Shown: piece by piece, positions 1-12,249 of the stretch
How positions within the stretch are numbered: position 1 is the stretch's first letter
How the letters are laid out: every line of letters starts with the position of its first letter
Assembly (NCBI GenBank): GCA_043228905.1
Contig: JBHGNT010000010.1
Coordinates: 496,001-560,000 of the forward strand
Length of the DNA stretch: 64,000 nt
DNA from: Azolla caroliniana
Taxonomy: Eukaryota > Polypodiophyta
Direction: 5' to 3'
Program-made: the position numbers and the translations under genes
Notes under the pieces: generated by a model
What the model saw: the letters and a program-made list of their open reading frames with translations, nothing else
Told to the model about the DNA's origin: nothing
Database searches by the model: none

Positions 1-178
1 CTTCATGTCTCTCGACCTGAGTTTCAAAATCTTGATTTTTTAATTCCATATCATAGGTAGCGTTGTTAGTTTCGATTCCCATGTTTGAACACAAAAATCC
101 GATATTACACGAGCCAGGTATGAACATTTTAATTTACTCACGCGCTCTTCTCAACTCCCTCCTCAAATTTGGTAATTT
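1..178. repeat. Reference satellite monomer (178 bp)
   Basis: This is the first complete unit in cttcatg phase and is about 37% G+C with seven CpG sites. Two A/T tracts lie about 90 bp apart, at monomer positions 34-46 (gattttttaattc) and 125-137 (cattttaatttac). Segments that hardly change across the array are roughly 1-30, 36-48, 84-95 and 107-137. Variable segments are 49-60 (cat-agg, tat-agg or ctt-agg forms, then gcg or gtg), 71-83 (gattcgcatg, gaatcgcaag or gattcgcatc forms), 96-106 (ccgatatc, ccgggatc, ctggtatc or ccgagatc) and 155-172 (ctcaaatttggt, ttctaacttgcc or ctcgaatttggt). Variable blocks combine in many ways, so monomer subtypes are mosaics. Unit length is not a multiple of three, which alone argues against a coding repeat. 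Confidence 0.95.
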
Positions 179-3025
179 CTTCATGTCTCTCGACTTGAGT
201 TTCAAAATCTTTATTTTTTAATTCCATATCATAGGTAGCGTTGTTAGCTTCGAATCGCAAGTTTGAACACGAAAAACCGAGATCACACGAGCCAGGTATG
301 AACATTTTAATTTACTCACGCGCTCTTCTCAACTCCCTCGTCAAATTTGGTAATTTCTTCATGTCTCTCGACCTGAGTTTCAAAATCTCGATTTTTTAAT
401 TCCATATTATAGGTAGCGTTGTTAGCTTCGATTCGCATGTTTGAACACTAAAATCCTAGATCACATGGGCCAGGTATGAACATGTTAATTTACTCACGGG
501 CTCTTCTCAACTCCCTCTTCTAACTTGGTAATTTCTTCATGTCTCTCGACCTGAGTTTCGAAATCTTGATTTTTTAATTCCATATCATAGCTAGTGTTGT
601 TAGCTTCCATTCGCATGTTTAAACACTAAAATCCGGGATCACACGAGCCAGGTATAAACATTTTAATTTAATCACGCACTCTTCTCAACTCCCTCATCAA
701 ATTTGGTAATTTCTTCATGTCTCTCGACCTGAGTTTCAAACTCTTGATTTTTTAATTCTATATCATAGCTAGTGTTGTTAGCTTCGATTCGCATCTTTGA
801 ACACAAAAATCTGGTATCACACGAGCCAGGTATGAAAATTTTAAATTAGTCACGGGCTCTTCTCAACTCCCTCCTCAAATTTGGTAATTTCTTCATGTCT
901 CTCGACCTGAGTTTCAAAATCTTGATTTTTTAATTCCATATCATAGCTAGTGTTGTTAGCTTCGATTCGAATGTTTGAACACAGAAATCCGGGATCACAC
1001 GAGCCAGGGATGAACATTTTAATTTAGTCACGCGCTCTTCTCAACTCCCTCCTCGAATTTGGTAATTTCTTCATGTCTCCTGACCTGAGTTTCAAAATCT
1101 TGATTTTTTAATTCCATATCATAGCTAGTGTTGTTAGCTTCGATTCGCATGTTTAAACACTAAAATCAGGGATCACACGAGCCAGGTATGAACATTTGAA
1201 TTTAGTCACGCGCTCTTCTAAACTCCCTCCTCAAATTTGGTAATTTCTTTATGTCTCTCGACCTGAGTTTTAAAATCTTAATTTTTTAATTCCATATTAT
1301 AGGTAGCATTGTTAGCTTCGATTCGCATGTTGAACACAGAAATCCGGGATCACACGAGCCATGTATGAACATTTTAATTTACTCACGGGCTCTTCTCAAC
1401 TCCCTCCTCAAATTTGGTAATTTCTTCATGTCTCTCGACTTGAGTTTCAAAATCTTGATTTTTTCATTCCCTATCTTAGGTAGCGCTGTTAGCTTCGAAT
1501 CGCAAGTTTGAACACAAAAAACCGAGATCACACGAGCCAGGTATGAAAATTTTAAATTAGTCATGGGCTCTTCTCAACTCCCTCCTCAAATTTGGTAATT
1601 TGTTCATGTCTCTCGACCTGAGTTTCAAAATCTTGATTTTTTAATTCCATATCTTAGGTAGTGTTGTTAGCTTCGATTCGAATGTTTGAACACAGAAATC
1701 CGGGATCACACGAGCCAGGTATGAACATTTTAATTTAGTCACACGCTCTTCTCAACTCCCTCCTCGAATTTGGTAGTTTGTTCATGTCTCTCGACTTGAG
1801 TTTCAAAATCTTGATTTTTTAATTCCATATCTTAGGTAGCGTTGCTAGCTTCTAATCGCAAGTTTGAACACCAAAAACCGAGATCACACGAGCCAGGTAT
1901 GATCATTTTAATTTACTCACGCGCTCTTCTCAACTCCCTCCTCGAATTTGGTAGTTTCTTCATGTCTCTCGACTTGAGTTTCAAAATCTTGATTTTTTAA
2001 TTCCATGTCATAGGTAGCGTTGTTAGTTTCGATTCCCATGTTTGAACACAAAAATCCGATATTACACGAGCCAGGTATGAACATTTTAATTTACTCACGC
2101 GCTCTTCTCAACTCCCTCCTCAAATTTGGTAATTTCTTCATGTCTCTCGACTTGAGTTTCAAAATCTTGATTTTTTAATTCCATATCATAGGTAGCGTTG
2201 TTAGCTTCGAATCGCAAGTTTGAACACAAAAAACCGAGATCACACGAGCCAGGTATGAACATTTTAATTTACTCACGGGCTCTTCTCAACTCCCTCCTCA
2301 AATTTGGTAATTTCTTCATGTCTCTCGACCTGAGTTTCAAAATATTCGTTTTTTAATTCTATATCTTAGGTAGCGTTGTTAGCTTCGAATCGCAAGTTTG
2401 AACACAAAAAACCGAGATCACACGAGCCAGGTATGAACATTTTAATTTACTCACGCGCTCTTCTCAACTCCCTCCTCAAATTTGGTAATTTCTTCATGTC
2501 TCTCGACGTGAGTTTCAAAATCTCGATTTTTTAATTCCATATTATAGGTAGCGTTGTTAGTTTCGATTCGCATCTTTGAACACTAAAATCCTAGATCACA
2601 TGGGCCAGGTATGAACATTTTAATTTACTCACGGGCTCTTCTCAACTCCCTCTTCTAACTTGGTAATTTCTTCATGTCTCTCGACCTGAGTTTCGAAATC
2701 TTGATTTTTTAATTCCATATCATAGCTAGTGTTGGTAGCTTCGATTCGCATGTTGAAACACTAAAATCCTAGATCACATGGGCCAGGTATGAACATTTTA
2801 ATTTACTCACGCGCTCTTCTCAACTCCCTCCTCCAATTTGGTAATTTGTTCATGTCTCTCGACCTGAGTTTCAAAATCTTGATTTTTTAATTCCATATCT
2901 TAGGTAGCGTTGCTAGCTTCTAATCGCAAGTTTGAACACCAAAAACCGAGATCACACGAGCCAGGTATGAACATTTTAATTTACTCACGCGCTCTTCTCA
3001 ACTCCCTCCTCGAATTTGGTAATTT

Positions 3026-3915
3026 GTTCATGTCTTTCGACCTGAGTTTCAAAATCTTGATTTTTTAATTCCATATCATAGGTAGCGTTGTTAGTTTCGA
3101 TTCCCATGTTTGAACACAAAAATCCGATATTACACGAGCCAGGTATGAACATTTTAATTTACTCACGCGCTCTTCTCAACTCCCTCCTCAAATTTGGTAA
3201 TTTCTTCATGTCTCTCGACTTGAGTTTCAAAATCTTGATTTTTTAATTCCATATCATAGGTAGCGATGTTAGCTTCGAATCGCAAGTTTGAACAAAAAAA
3301 ACCGAGATCACACGAGCCAGGTATGAACATTTTAATTTACTCACGCGCTCTTCTCAACTCCCTCGTCAAATTTGGTAATTTCTTCATGTCTCTCGACCTG
3401 AGTTTCAAAATCTCGATTTTTTAATTCCATATTATAGGTAGCGTTGTTAGCTTCGATTCGCATCTTTGAACACTAAAATCCTAGATCACATGGGCCAGGT
3501 ATGAACATTTTAATTTACTCACGGGCTCTTCTCAACTCCCTCTTCTAACTTGGTAATTTCTTCATGTCTCTCGACCTGAGTTTCGAAATCTTGATTTTTT
3601 AATTCCATATCATAGCTAGTGTTGTTAGCTTCCATTCGCATGTTTAAACACTAAAATCCGGGATCACACGAGCCAGGTATGAACATTTTAATTTAATCAC
3701 GCGCTCTTCTCAACTCCCTCGTCAAATTTGGTAATTTCTTCATGTCTCTCGACCTGAGTTTCAAACTCTTGATTTTTTAATTCTATATCATAGCTAGTGT
3801 TGTTATCTTCGATTCGCATCTTTGAACACAAAAATCTGGTATCACACGAGCCAGGGATGAAAATTTTAAATTAGTCACGGGCTCTTCTCAACTCCCTCCT
3901 CAAATTTGGTAATTT
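3026..3915. repeat. Five-monomer partial duplicate of bases 1-890
   Basis: Starting in phase at 3026, five monomers appear in the same order as at 1-890. The order is a gattcccatg type, a gaatcgcaag type, a tattatagg type with ctagatcacatgggcc, a tttcgaaatc type, and a tttcaaactc type. Lag is 3025 bp (17 x 178 - 1). Differences are few, for example gcgatgttagc near 3264 and catctttg instead of catgtttg near 3462. It abuts copy 2 of HOR A directly, so the same five-unit block stands immediately before and at the start of that copy. Confidence 0.75.
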
Positions 3916-6305
3916 CTTCATGTCTCTCGACCTGAGTTTCAAAATCTTGATTTTTTAATTCCATATCATAGGTAGCGTTGTTAGTTTCGATTCCCATGTT
4001 TGAACACAAAAATCCGATATTACACGAGCCAGGTATGAACATTTTAATTTACTCACGCGCTCTTCTCAACTCCCTCCTCAAATTTGGTAATTTCTTCATG
4101 TCTCTCGACTTGAGTTTCAAAATCTTTATTTTTTAATTCCATATCATAGGTAGCGTTGTTAGCTTCGAATCGCAAGTTTGAACACGAAAAACCGAGATCA
4201 CACGAGCCAGGTATGAACATTTTAATTTACTCACGCGCTCTTCTCAACTCCCTCGTCAAATTTGGTAATTTCTTCATGTCTCTCGACCTGAGTTTCAAAA
4301 TCTCGATTTTTTAATTCCATATTATAGGTAGCGTTGTTAGCTTCGATTCGCATGTTTGAACACTAAAATCCTAGATCACATGGGCCAGGTATGAACATTT
4401 TAATTTACTCACGGGCTCTTCTCAACTCCCTCTTCTAACTTGGTAATTTCTTCATGTCTCTCGACCTGAGTTTCGAAATCTTGATTTTTTAATTCCATAT
4501 CATAGCTAGTGTTGTTAGCTTCCATTCGCATGTTTAAACACTAAAATCCGGGATCACACGAGCCAGGTATGAACATTTTAATTTAATCACGCACTCTTCT
4601 CAACTCCCTCATCAAATTTGGTAATTTCTTCATGTCTCTCGACCTGAGTTTCAAACTCTTGATTTTTTAATTCTATATCATAGCTAGTGTTGTTAGCTTC
4701 GATTCGCATCTTTGAACACAGAAATCCAGGATCACACGAGCCAGGTATGAAAATTTTAAATTAGTCACGGGCTCTTCTCAACTCCCTCCTCAAATTTGGT
4801 AATTTCTTCATGTCTCTCGACCTGAGTTTCAAAATCTTGATTTTTTAATTCCATATCATAGCTAGTGTTGTTAGCTTCGATTCGAATGTTTGAACACAGA
4901 AATCCGGGATCACACGAGCCATGTATGAACATTTTAATTTACTCACGGGCTCTTCTCAACTCCCTCCTCAAATTTGGTAATTTCGTCATGTCTCTCGACT
5001 TGAGTTTCAAAATCTTGATTTTTTCATTCCCTATCTTAGGTAGCGCTGTTAGCTTCGAATCGCAAGTTTGAACACAAAAAACCGAGATCACACGAGCCAG
5101 GTATGAAAATTTTAAATTAGTCATGGGCACTTCTCAACTCCCTCCTCAAATTTGGTAATTTGTTCATGTCTCTCGACCTGAGTTTCAAAATCTTGATTTT
5201 TTAATTCCATATCTTAGGTAGTGTTGTTAGCTTCGATTCGAATGTTTGAACACAGAAATCCGGGATCACACGAGCCAGGTATGAACATTTTAATTTAGTC
5301 ACACGCTCTTCTCAACTCCCTCCTCGAATTTGGTAGTTTGTTCATGTCTCTCGACTTGAGTTTCAAAATCTTGATTTTTTAATTCCATATCTTAGGTAGC
5401 GTTGCTAGCTTCTAATCGCAAGTTTGAACACCAAAAACCGAGATCACACGAGCCAGGTATGATCATTTTAATTTACTCACGCGCTCTTCTCAACTCCCTC
5501 CTCGAATTTGGTAGTTTCTTCATGTCTCTCGACTTGAGTTTCAAAATCTTGATTTTTTAATTCCATATCATAGGTAGCGTTGTTAGTTTCGATTCCCATG
5601 TTTGAACACAAAAATCCGATATTACACGAGCCAGGTATGAACATTTTAATTTACTCACGCGCTCTTCTCAACTCCCTCGTCAAATTTGGTAATTTCTTCA
5701 TGTCTCTCGACTTGAGTTTCAAAATCTTGATTTTTTAATTCCATATCATAGGTAGCGTTGTTAGCTTCGAATCGCAAGTTTGAACACAAAAAACCGAGAT
5801 CACACGAGCCAGGTATGAACATTTTAATTTACTCACGGGCTCTTCTCTACTCCCTCCTCAAATTTGGTAATTTCTTCATGTCTCTCGACCTGAGTTTCAA
5901 AATATTCGTTTTTTAATTCTATATCTTAGGTAGCGTTGTTAGCTTCGAATCGCAAGTTTGAACACAAAAAACCGAGATCACACGAGCCAGGTATGAACAT
6001 TTTAATTTACTCACGCGCTCTTCTCAACTCCCTCCTCAAATTTGGTAATTTCTTCATGTCTCTCGACGTGAGTTTCAAAATCTCGATTTTTTAATTCCAT
6101 ATTATAGGTAGCGTTGTTAGTTTCGATTCGCATCTTTGAACACTAAAATCCTAGATCACATGGGCCAGGTATGAACATTTTAATTTACTCACGGGCTCTT
6201 CTCAACTCCCTCTTCTAACTTGGTAATTTCTTCATGTCTCTCGACCTGAGTTTCGAAATCTTGATTTTTTAATTCCATATCATAGCTAGTGTTGGTAGCT
6301 TCGAT
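3916..6305. repeat. Higher-order repeat A, copy 2 (shortened)
   Basis: It follows copy 1 at a lag of 3915 bp to about 4885-4920, then at 3560 bp to about 6305. The change means 355 bp, two monomers of which one lacks a base, are present in copy 1 (about 970-1360) and absent here. The switch lies within one monomer, between gattcgaatgtttg near 4880 and the catgtatgaac variant at 4920. After about 6305 (gcaggtttaaac here, gcatgttgaaac at 2745) the copies diverge. Confidence 0.85.
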
Positions 6306-6585
6306 TCGCAGGTTTAAACACTAAAATCCGGGATCACACGAGCCAGGTATGAACATTTTAATTTACTCACGCGCTCTTCTCAACTCCCTCGTCAAATTTG
6401 GTAATTTCTTCATGTCTCTCGACCTGAGTTTCAAAATCTTGATTTTTTAATTCTATATCACAGCTAGTGTTGTTAGGTTCGATTTGCATCTTTGAACACA
6501 AAAATCTGGTATCACACGAGCCAGGTATGAAAATTTTAAATTAGTCACGGGCTCTTCTCAACTCCCTCCTCAAATTTGGTAATTT

Positions 6586-6639
6586 CATTTTAATTTACTC
6601 ACGCGCTCTTCTCAACTCCCTCCTCAAATTTGGTAATTT
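6586..6639. repeat. Truncated monomer, 54 bp (first of two)
   Basis: The unit jumps from the end of one monomer (ggtaatttc) straight to cattttaatttac, which is position 125 of a normal monomer. Bases 1-124 are missing and 54 bp remain. Recombination at a short shared sequence around the C/ATTT bases would explain it. Confidence 0.9.
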
Positions 6640-7351
6640 GTTCATGACTCTCGACCTGAGTTTCAAAATCTTGATTTTTTAATTCCATATCTTAGGTAGC
6701 GTTGTTAGCTTCGAATCGTAAGTTTGAACACCAAAAACCGAGATCACACGAGCCAGGTATGAACATTTTAATTTACTCACGCGCTCTTCTCAACTCCCTC
6801 CTCGAATTTGGTAATTTCTTCATGTCTCTCGACTTGAGTTTGAAAATCTTGATTTTTTAAATCCATATCATAGGTAGCGTTGTTAGTTTCGATTCCCGTG
6901 TTTGAACACAAAAATCCGATATTACACGAGCCAGATATGAACATTTTAATTTACTCACGCGCTCTTCTCAACTCCCTCCTCAAATTTGGTAATTTCTTCA
7001 TGTCTCTCGACCTGAGTTTCAAAATATTCGTTTTTTAATTCTATATCTTAGGTAGCGTTGTTAGCTTCGAATCGCAAGTTTGAACACCAAAAACCGAGAT
7101 CACACGAGCCAGGTATGAACATTTTAATTTACTCACGCGCTCTTCTCAACTCCCTCCTCAAATTTGGTAATTTGTTCATGTCTCTCGACCTGAGTTTCAA
7201 AATCTTGATTTTTTAATTCTATATCACAGCTAGTGTTGTTAGGTTCGATTTGCATCTTTGAACACAAAAATCTGGTATCACACGAGCCAGGTATGAAAAT
7301 TATAAATTAGTCACGGGCTCTTCTCAACTCCCTCCTCAAATTTGGTAATTT

Positions 7352-7405
7352 CATTTTAATTTACTCACGCGCTCTTCTCAACTCCCTCCTCAAATTTGGT
7401 AATTT
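7352..7405. repeat. Truncated monomer, 54 bp (second of two)
   Basis: It has the same junction as the unit at 6586-6639 and lies 766 bp downstream (4 x 178 + 54). The identical break shows that the deletion occurred once and the block carrying it was then duplicated in tandem. Confidence 0.9.
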
Positions 7406-9003
7406 CTTCATGTCTCTCGACCTGAGTTTCAAAATCTCGATTTTTTAATTCCATATTATAGGTAGCGTTGTTAGCTTCGATTCGCATCTTTGAACACAAA
7501 AATCCTAGATCACATGGGCCAGGTATGAACATTTTAATTTACTCACGGGTTTTCTCAACTCCCTCTTCTAACTTGGTAATTTCTTCATGTCTCTCGACCT
7601 GAGTATCGAAATCTTGATTTTTTAATTCCATATCATAGCTAGTGTTGGTAGCTTCGATTCGCATGTTTAAACACTAAAATCCGGGATCACACGAGCATGG
7701 TATGAACATTTTAATTTACTCACGCGCTCTTTTCAACTCCCTCCTCAAATTTGGTAATTTCTTCATGTCTTTCGACCTGAGTTTCAAAATCTGAACTTTT
7801 TAATTCTATATCTTAGGTAGTGTTGTTAGCTTCGAATCGAATCTTTGAACACAGAAATCTGGTATCACACGAGCCAGGTATGAACATTTTAATTTACTCA
7901 CGCGCTCTTCTCAACTCCCTCCTAAAATTTGGTAATTTGTTCATGTCTCTCGACCTGAGTTTCAAAATCTTGATTTTCTAATTCCATCTCTTAGGTAGCG
8001 TCGTTAGCTTCGAATCGCAAGTTTGAACACCAAAAACCGAGATCACACGAGCCAGGTATGAACATTTTAATTTAGTCACGTGATCTTCTCAACTCCCTCC
8101 TCGAATTTGGTAATTTCTTCATGTCTCTCGACTTGAGTTTCAAAATCTTGATTTTTTAATTCCATATCATAGGTAGCGTTGTTAGTTTCGATTCCCATGT
8201 TTGAACACAAAAATCCGATATTAGACGAGCCAGGTATGAACATTTTAATTTACTCACGCGCTCTTCTCAACTCCCTCGTCAAATTTGGTAATTTCTTCAT
8301 GTCTCTTGACCTGAGTTTCAAAATATTTGTTTTTTAATTCTATATCTTAGGTAGCGTTGTTAGCTTCGAATCGCAAGTTTGAACACCAAAAACAGAGATC
8401 ACACGAGCCAGGTTTGAACATTTTAATTTACTCACGCGCTCTTCTCAACTCCCTCCTGAATTTTGGTAATTTCTTCATGTCTCTCGACCTGAGTTTCAAA
8501 ATCTTGCTTTTTTTATTGTATATCTTAGGTAGCGTTGTTAGCTTCGAATCGCAAGTTTGAACACCAAAAACCGAGATCACACGAGCCAGGTATGAACATT
8601 TTAATTTACTCACGCGCTCTTCTCAACTCCCTCCTCAAATTTGGTAATTTCTTCATGTCTCTCGACCAGAGTTTCAAAATCTCGATTTTTTAATTCCATA
8701 TTATAGGTAGCGTTGTTAGCTTCGATTCGCATCTTTGAACACAAAAATCCTAGATCACATGGGCCAGGTATGAACATTTTAATTTACTCACGGGCTCTTC
8801 TCAACTCCCTCTTCTAACTTGGTAATTTCTTCATGTCTCTCGACCTGAGTATCGAAATCTTGATTTTTTAATTCCAAATCATAGCTAGTGTTGGTAGCTT
8901 TGATTCGCATGTTTAAACACTAAAATCCGGGATCACACGAGCTAGGTATGAACATTTTAATTTACTCACGCGCTCTTCTCAACTCCCTCGTCAAATTTGG
9001 TAA

Positions 9004-9715
9004 TTTCTTCATGTCTCTCGACCTGAGTTTCAAAATCTTTATTTTTTAATTCTATATCATAGCTAGTGTTGTGAGCTTCGATTTGCATCTTTGAACACAA
9101 ACATCTGGTATCACACGATCCAGCTATGAAAATTTTAAATTAGTCACGGGCTCTTCTCAACTCCCTCCTCAAATTTGGTAATTACTTCATGTCTCTCGAC
9201 CTAAGTTTCAAAATCTTGATTTTTTAATTCTATATCATAGCTAGCGTTGTTAGCTTCGAATCGCAAGTTTGAACACCAAAAACCGAGATCACACGAGCCA
9301 GGTATGAACATTTTAATTTACTCACGCGCTCTTCTCAACTCCCTCCTCAAATTTGGTAATTTCTTCATGTCTCTCGACCTGAGTTTCAAAATCTTGATTT
9401 TTTAATTCTATATCATAGCTAGTGTTGTTAGCTTCGATTTGCATCTTTGAACACAAACATCTGGTATCACACGATCCAGCTATGAAAATTTTAAATTAGT
9501 CACAGGCTCTTCTCAACTCCCTCCTCAAATTTGGTAATTACTTCATGTCTCTCGACCTAAGTTTCAAAATCTTGATTTTTTAATTCTATATCATAGCTAG
9601 CGTTGTTAGCTTCGAATCGCAAGTTTGAACACCAAAAACCGAGATCACACGAGCCAGGTATGAACATTTTAATTTACTCACGCGCTCTTCTCAACTCCCT
9701 CCTCAAATTTGGTAA
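9004..9715. repeat. Tandemly duplicated dimer (2 x 356 bp)
   Basis: A pair of monomers with the rare combination acaaacatctgg, cacgatccagctatg and aattacttcatg appears twice. The landmark ttgaacacaa is at 9091 and again at 9447, exactly two monomers apart. Block edges are approximate. Confidence 0.8.
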
Positions 9716-11319
9716 TGTCTTCATGTCTCTCGACCTGAGTTTCAAAATCTCGATTTTTTAATTACATATTATAGGTAGCGTTGTTAGCTTCGATTCGCAT
9801 CTTTGAACACTAAAATCCTAGATCACATGGGCCAGGTATGAACATTTTAATTTACTCACGGGCTCTTCTCAACTCCCTCTTCTAACTTGGTAATTTCTTC
9901 ATGTCTCTCGACTTGAGTTTCAAAATCTTGATTTTTTAATTCCATATCATAGGTAGCGTTGTTAGTTTCGATTCCCAAGTTTGAACACAAAAATCCGATA
10001 TTACACGAGCCAGGTATGAACATTTTAATTTACTCACGCGCTCTTCTCAACTCCCTCCTAAAATTTGGTAATTTCTTCATGTCTCTCGACCTGAGTTTCA
10101 AAATATTCGTTTTTTAATTCTATATCATAGGTAGCGTTGTTAGCTTCGAATCGCATGTTTGAACACAAAAATCCGAGATCACACGAGGCAGGTATAAACA
10201 TTTTAATTTACTCACACGCTCTTCTCAACTCCCTCCTCAAATTTGGTAATTTCTTCATGTCTCTCGATTTGAGTTTAAAAATCTGGATTTTTTAATTCTA
10301 TATCTTAGGTAGTGTTGTTAGCTTCGAATCGAATCTTTGAACACAGAAATCTGGTATCACACGAGCCAGGTATGAAAATTTTAAATTAGTCACGGGCTTT
10401 TCTCAACTCCCTCCTCAAATTTGGTAATTTCTTCATGTCTGTCGACCTGAGTTTCAAAATCTTGCTTTTTTTATTGTATATCATAGCTAGTGTTGTTAGC
10501 TTCGATTCACATGTTTAAACACTAAAATCTGGGATCACACGAGCCAGGTATGAACATTTTAATTTAGTCACGCGCTCTTCTCAACTCCCTCGTCGAATTT
10601 GGTAATTTCTTCATGTCTCTCGACTTGAGTTTTAAAATCTTCATTTTTTAATTCCATATCATAGGTAGCGTTGTTAGTTTCGATTCCCATGTTTGAACAC
10701 AAAAATCCGATATTACACGAGCCAGGTATGAACATTTTAATTTACTCACGTGCTCTTCTCAACTCCCTCCTCAATTTTGGTAATTTCTTCATGTCTCTCG
10801 ACCTGAGTTTCAAAATCTTGTTTTTTTATTGTATATCTTAGGTAGCGTTGTTAGCTTCGAATCGCAAGTTTGAACACCAAAAACCGAGATCACACGAGCC
10901 AGGTATGAACATTTTAATTTACTCACGCGCTCTTCTCAACTCCCTCCTCAAATTTGGTAATTTCTTCATGTCTCTCGACCTGAGTTTCAAAATCTCGATT
11001 TTTTAATTCCATATTATAGGTAGCGTTGTTAGCTTCGGTTCGCATCTTTGAACACTAAAATCCTAGATCACATGGGCGAGGTATGAACATTTGAATTTAC
11101 TCACGGGCTCTTCTCAACTCCCTCTTCTAACTTGGTAATTTCTTCATGTATCTCGACCTGAGTTTCGAAATCTTGATTTTTTAATTCTATATCATAGCTA
11201 GTGTTGTTAGCTTCGATTCGCATTTTTGAACACAAAAATCTGGTATCACACGAGCCAGGTATGAAAATTTTAAATTAGTCACGGGCTCTTCTCAACTCCC
11301 TCCTCAAATTTGGTAATTT

Positions 11320-11482
11320 CTTCATGTCTCTCGACCTGATTTTTTAATTCCATATCATAGGTAGCGTTGTTAGCTTCGATTCGCATGTTTGAACACAGAA
11401 ATCCGGGATCACACGAGCCAGGTATGAACATTTTAATTTAGTCACGCGCTCCTCTCAACTCCCTCCTCGAATTTGGTAATTT
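11320..11482. repeat. Shortened monomer, 163 bp
   Basis: A normal start is followed by cgacctgattttttaattcc, in which 15 bp (gtttcaaaatcttga or the equivalent, flanked by tga) are lost. The repeated tga or ctga flanks suggest slippage or short-homology recombination. Confidence 0.85.
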
Positions 11483-11601
11483 CTTCATGTCTCTCGACTT
11501 GAGTTTCAAAATCTTGATTTTTTAATTCCATATCATAGGTAGCGTTGTTAGCTTCGAATTGCAAGTTTGAACACAAAAATCCGATATTACACGAGCCAGG
11601 T
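11483..11601. repeat. Truncated monomer, 119 bp, fused to a new subtype
   Basis: The unit breaks at monomer position 119 (gagccaggt) and continues at position 9 of the next unit (ctcgtgacc). This removes 67 bp that include the next phase start. The break coincides with the switch from the monomer subtypes of the first 11 kb to the tcgtgacc and tttcgaaatc subtypes that dominate 11.6-18.8 kb. It also opens a chance reading frame on the minus strand (11442-11675). Confidence 0.85.
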
Positions 11602-12249
11602 CTCGTGACCTGAGTTTCAAAATCATGATTTTTTAATTCTACATCATAGCTAGTGTTGTTAGCTTCAATTCGCATGTTTTAACACAAAAATCAGGGATCA
11701 CACGAGCCAGGTATGAACATTTGAATTTAGTCACGCGCTCTTCTAAACTCCCTCCTCAAATTTGGTAATTTCTTCATGTCTCTCGACCTGAGTTTCAAAA
11801 TCACGATTTTTTAACTCCATATTATAGGTAGCGTTGTTAGCTTCGATTCGCATCTTTGAACACACAAATCCGGGATCACACGAACCATGTATGAACATTT
11901 TAATTTACTCACGGGCTCTTCTCAAGTCCCGCTTCTCACTTGGTAATTTCTTCATGTCTCTCGACCTGAGTTTCGAAATCTTGATTTTTTAATTCCATAT
12001 CATAGCTAGTGTTGTTAGCTTCGATTCACATGTTTCAACACTAAAATCCGGGATCACACGAGCCAAGTATGAACATTTTAATTTACTCACGCGCTCTTCT
12101 CAACTCCCTCGTCAAATTTGGTAATTTCTTCATGTCTCTCGACCTGAGTTTCAAAATCTTGATTTTTTAATTCCATATCATAGGTAGCGTTGCTAGATTC
12201 GATTCCCATGTTTGAACACAAAAATCCGATATTACACGAGCCAGGTATG

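Larger units (their letters stand above)
1..3915. repeat. Higher-order repeat A, copy 1 (22 monomers)
   Basis: Bases 1 to about 1005 recur at a lag of 3915 bp (22 x 178 - 1). Bases about 1330-2745 recur at a lag of 3560 bp (20 x 178). Rare variants shared by the two copies confirm the match, for example aatctttatttttt near 206 and 4120, tggtagtttgttcatg near 1770 and 5330, and aatattcgttttttaa near 2340 and 5900. The one-base difference comes from catgttgaac at about 1328, which lacks one T. From 2746 to 3025 the order departs from copy 2. From 3026 to 3915 it is a third, shorter copy of bases 1-890 (five monomers). Confidence 0.85.
6306..11319. repeat. Mixed satellite zone with local duplications
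   Basis: Monomers here are of the same subtypes as at 1-6305 but in less regular order. Recognisable internal repeats are a 766-bp duplication marked by 54-bp truncated units (6586 and 7352), a block at lag 1245 bp (ttcgcatctt at 7481 and 8726, 7 x 178 - 1), and a duplicated dimer at lag 356 bp (9091 and 9447). Small private changes include gggttttctc near 7547, one base short. Nothing other than satellite is present. Confidence 0.85.

Noticed and set aside
4865-5071. 67-68-codon plus-strand frames (also 8357-8560 and 19799-20002)
   Set aside because: They read straight through monomer boundaries where tttttaatt happens to be tttttcatt or similar, which removes a stop. Pure satellite sequence.
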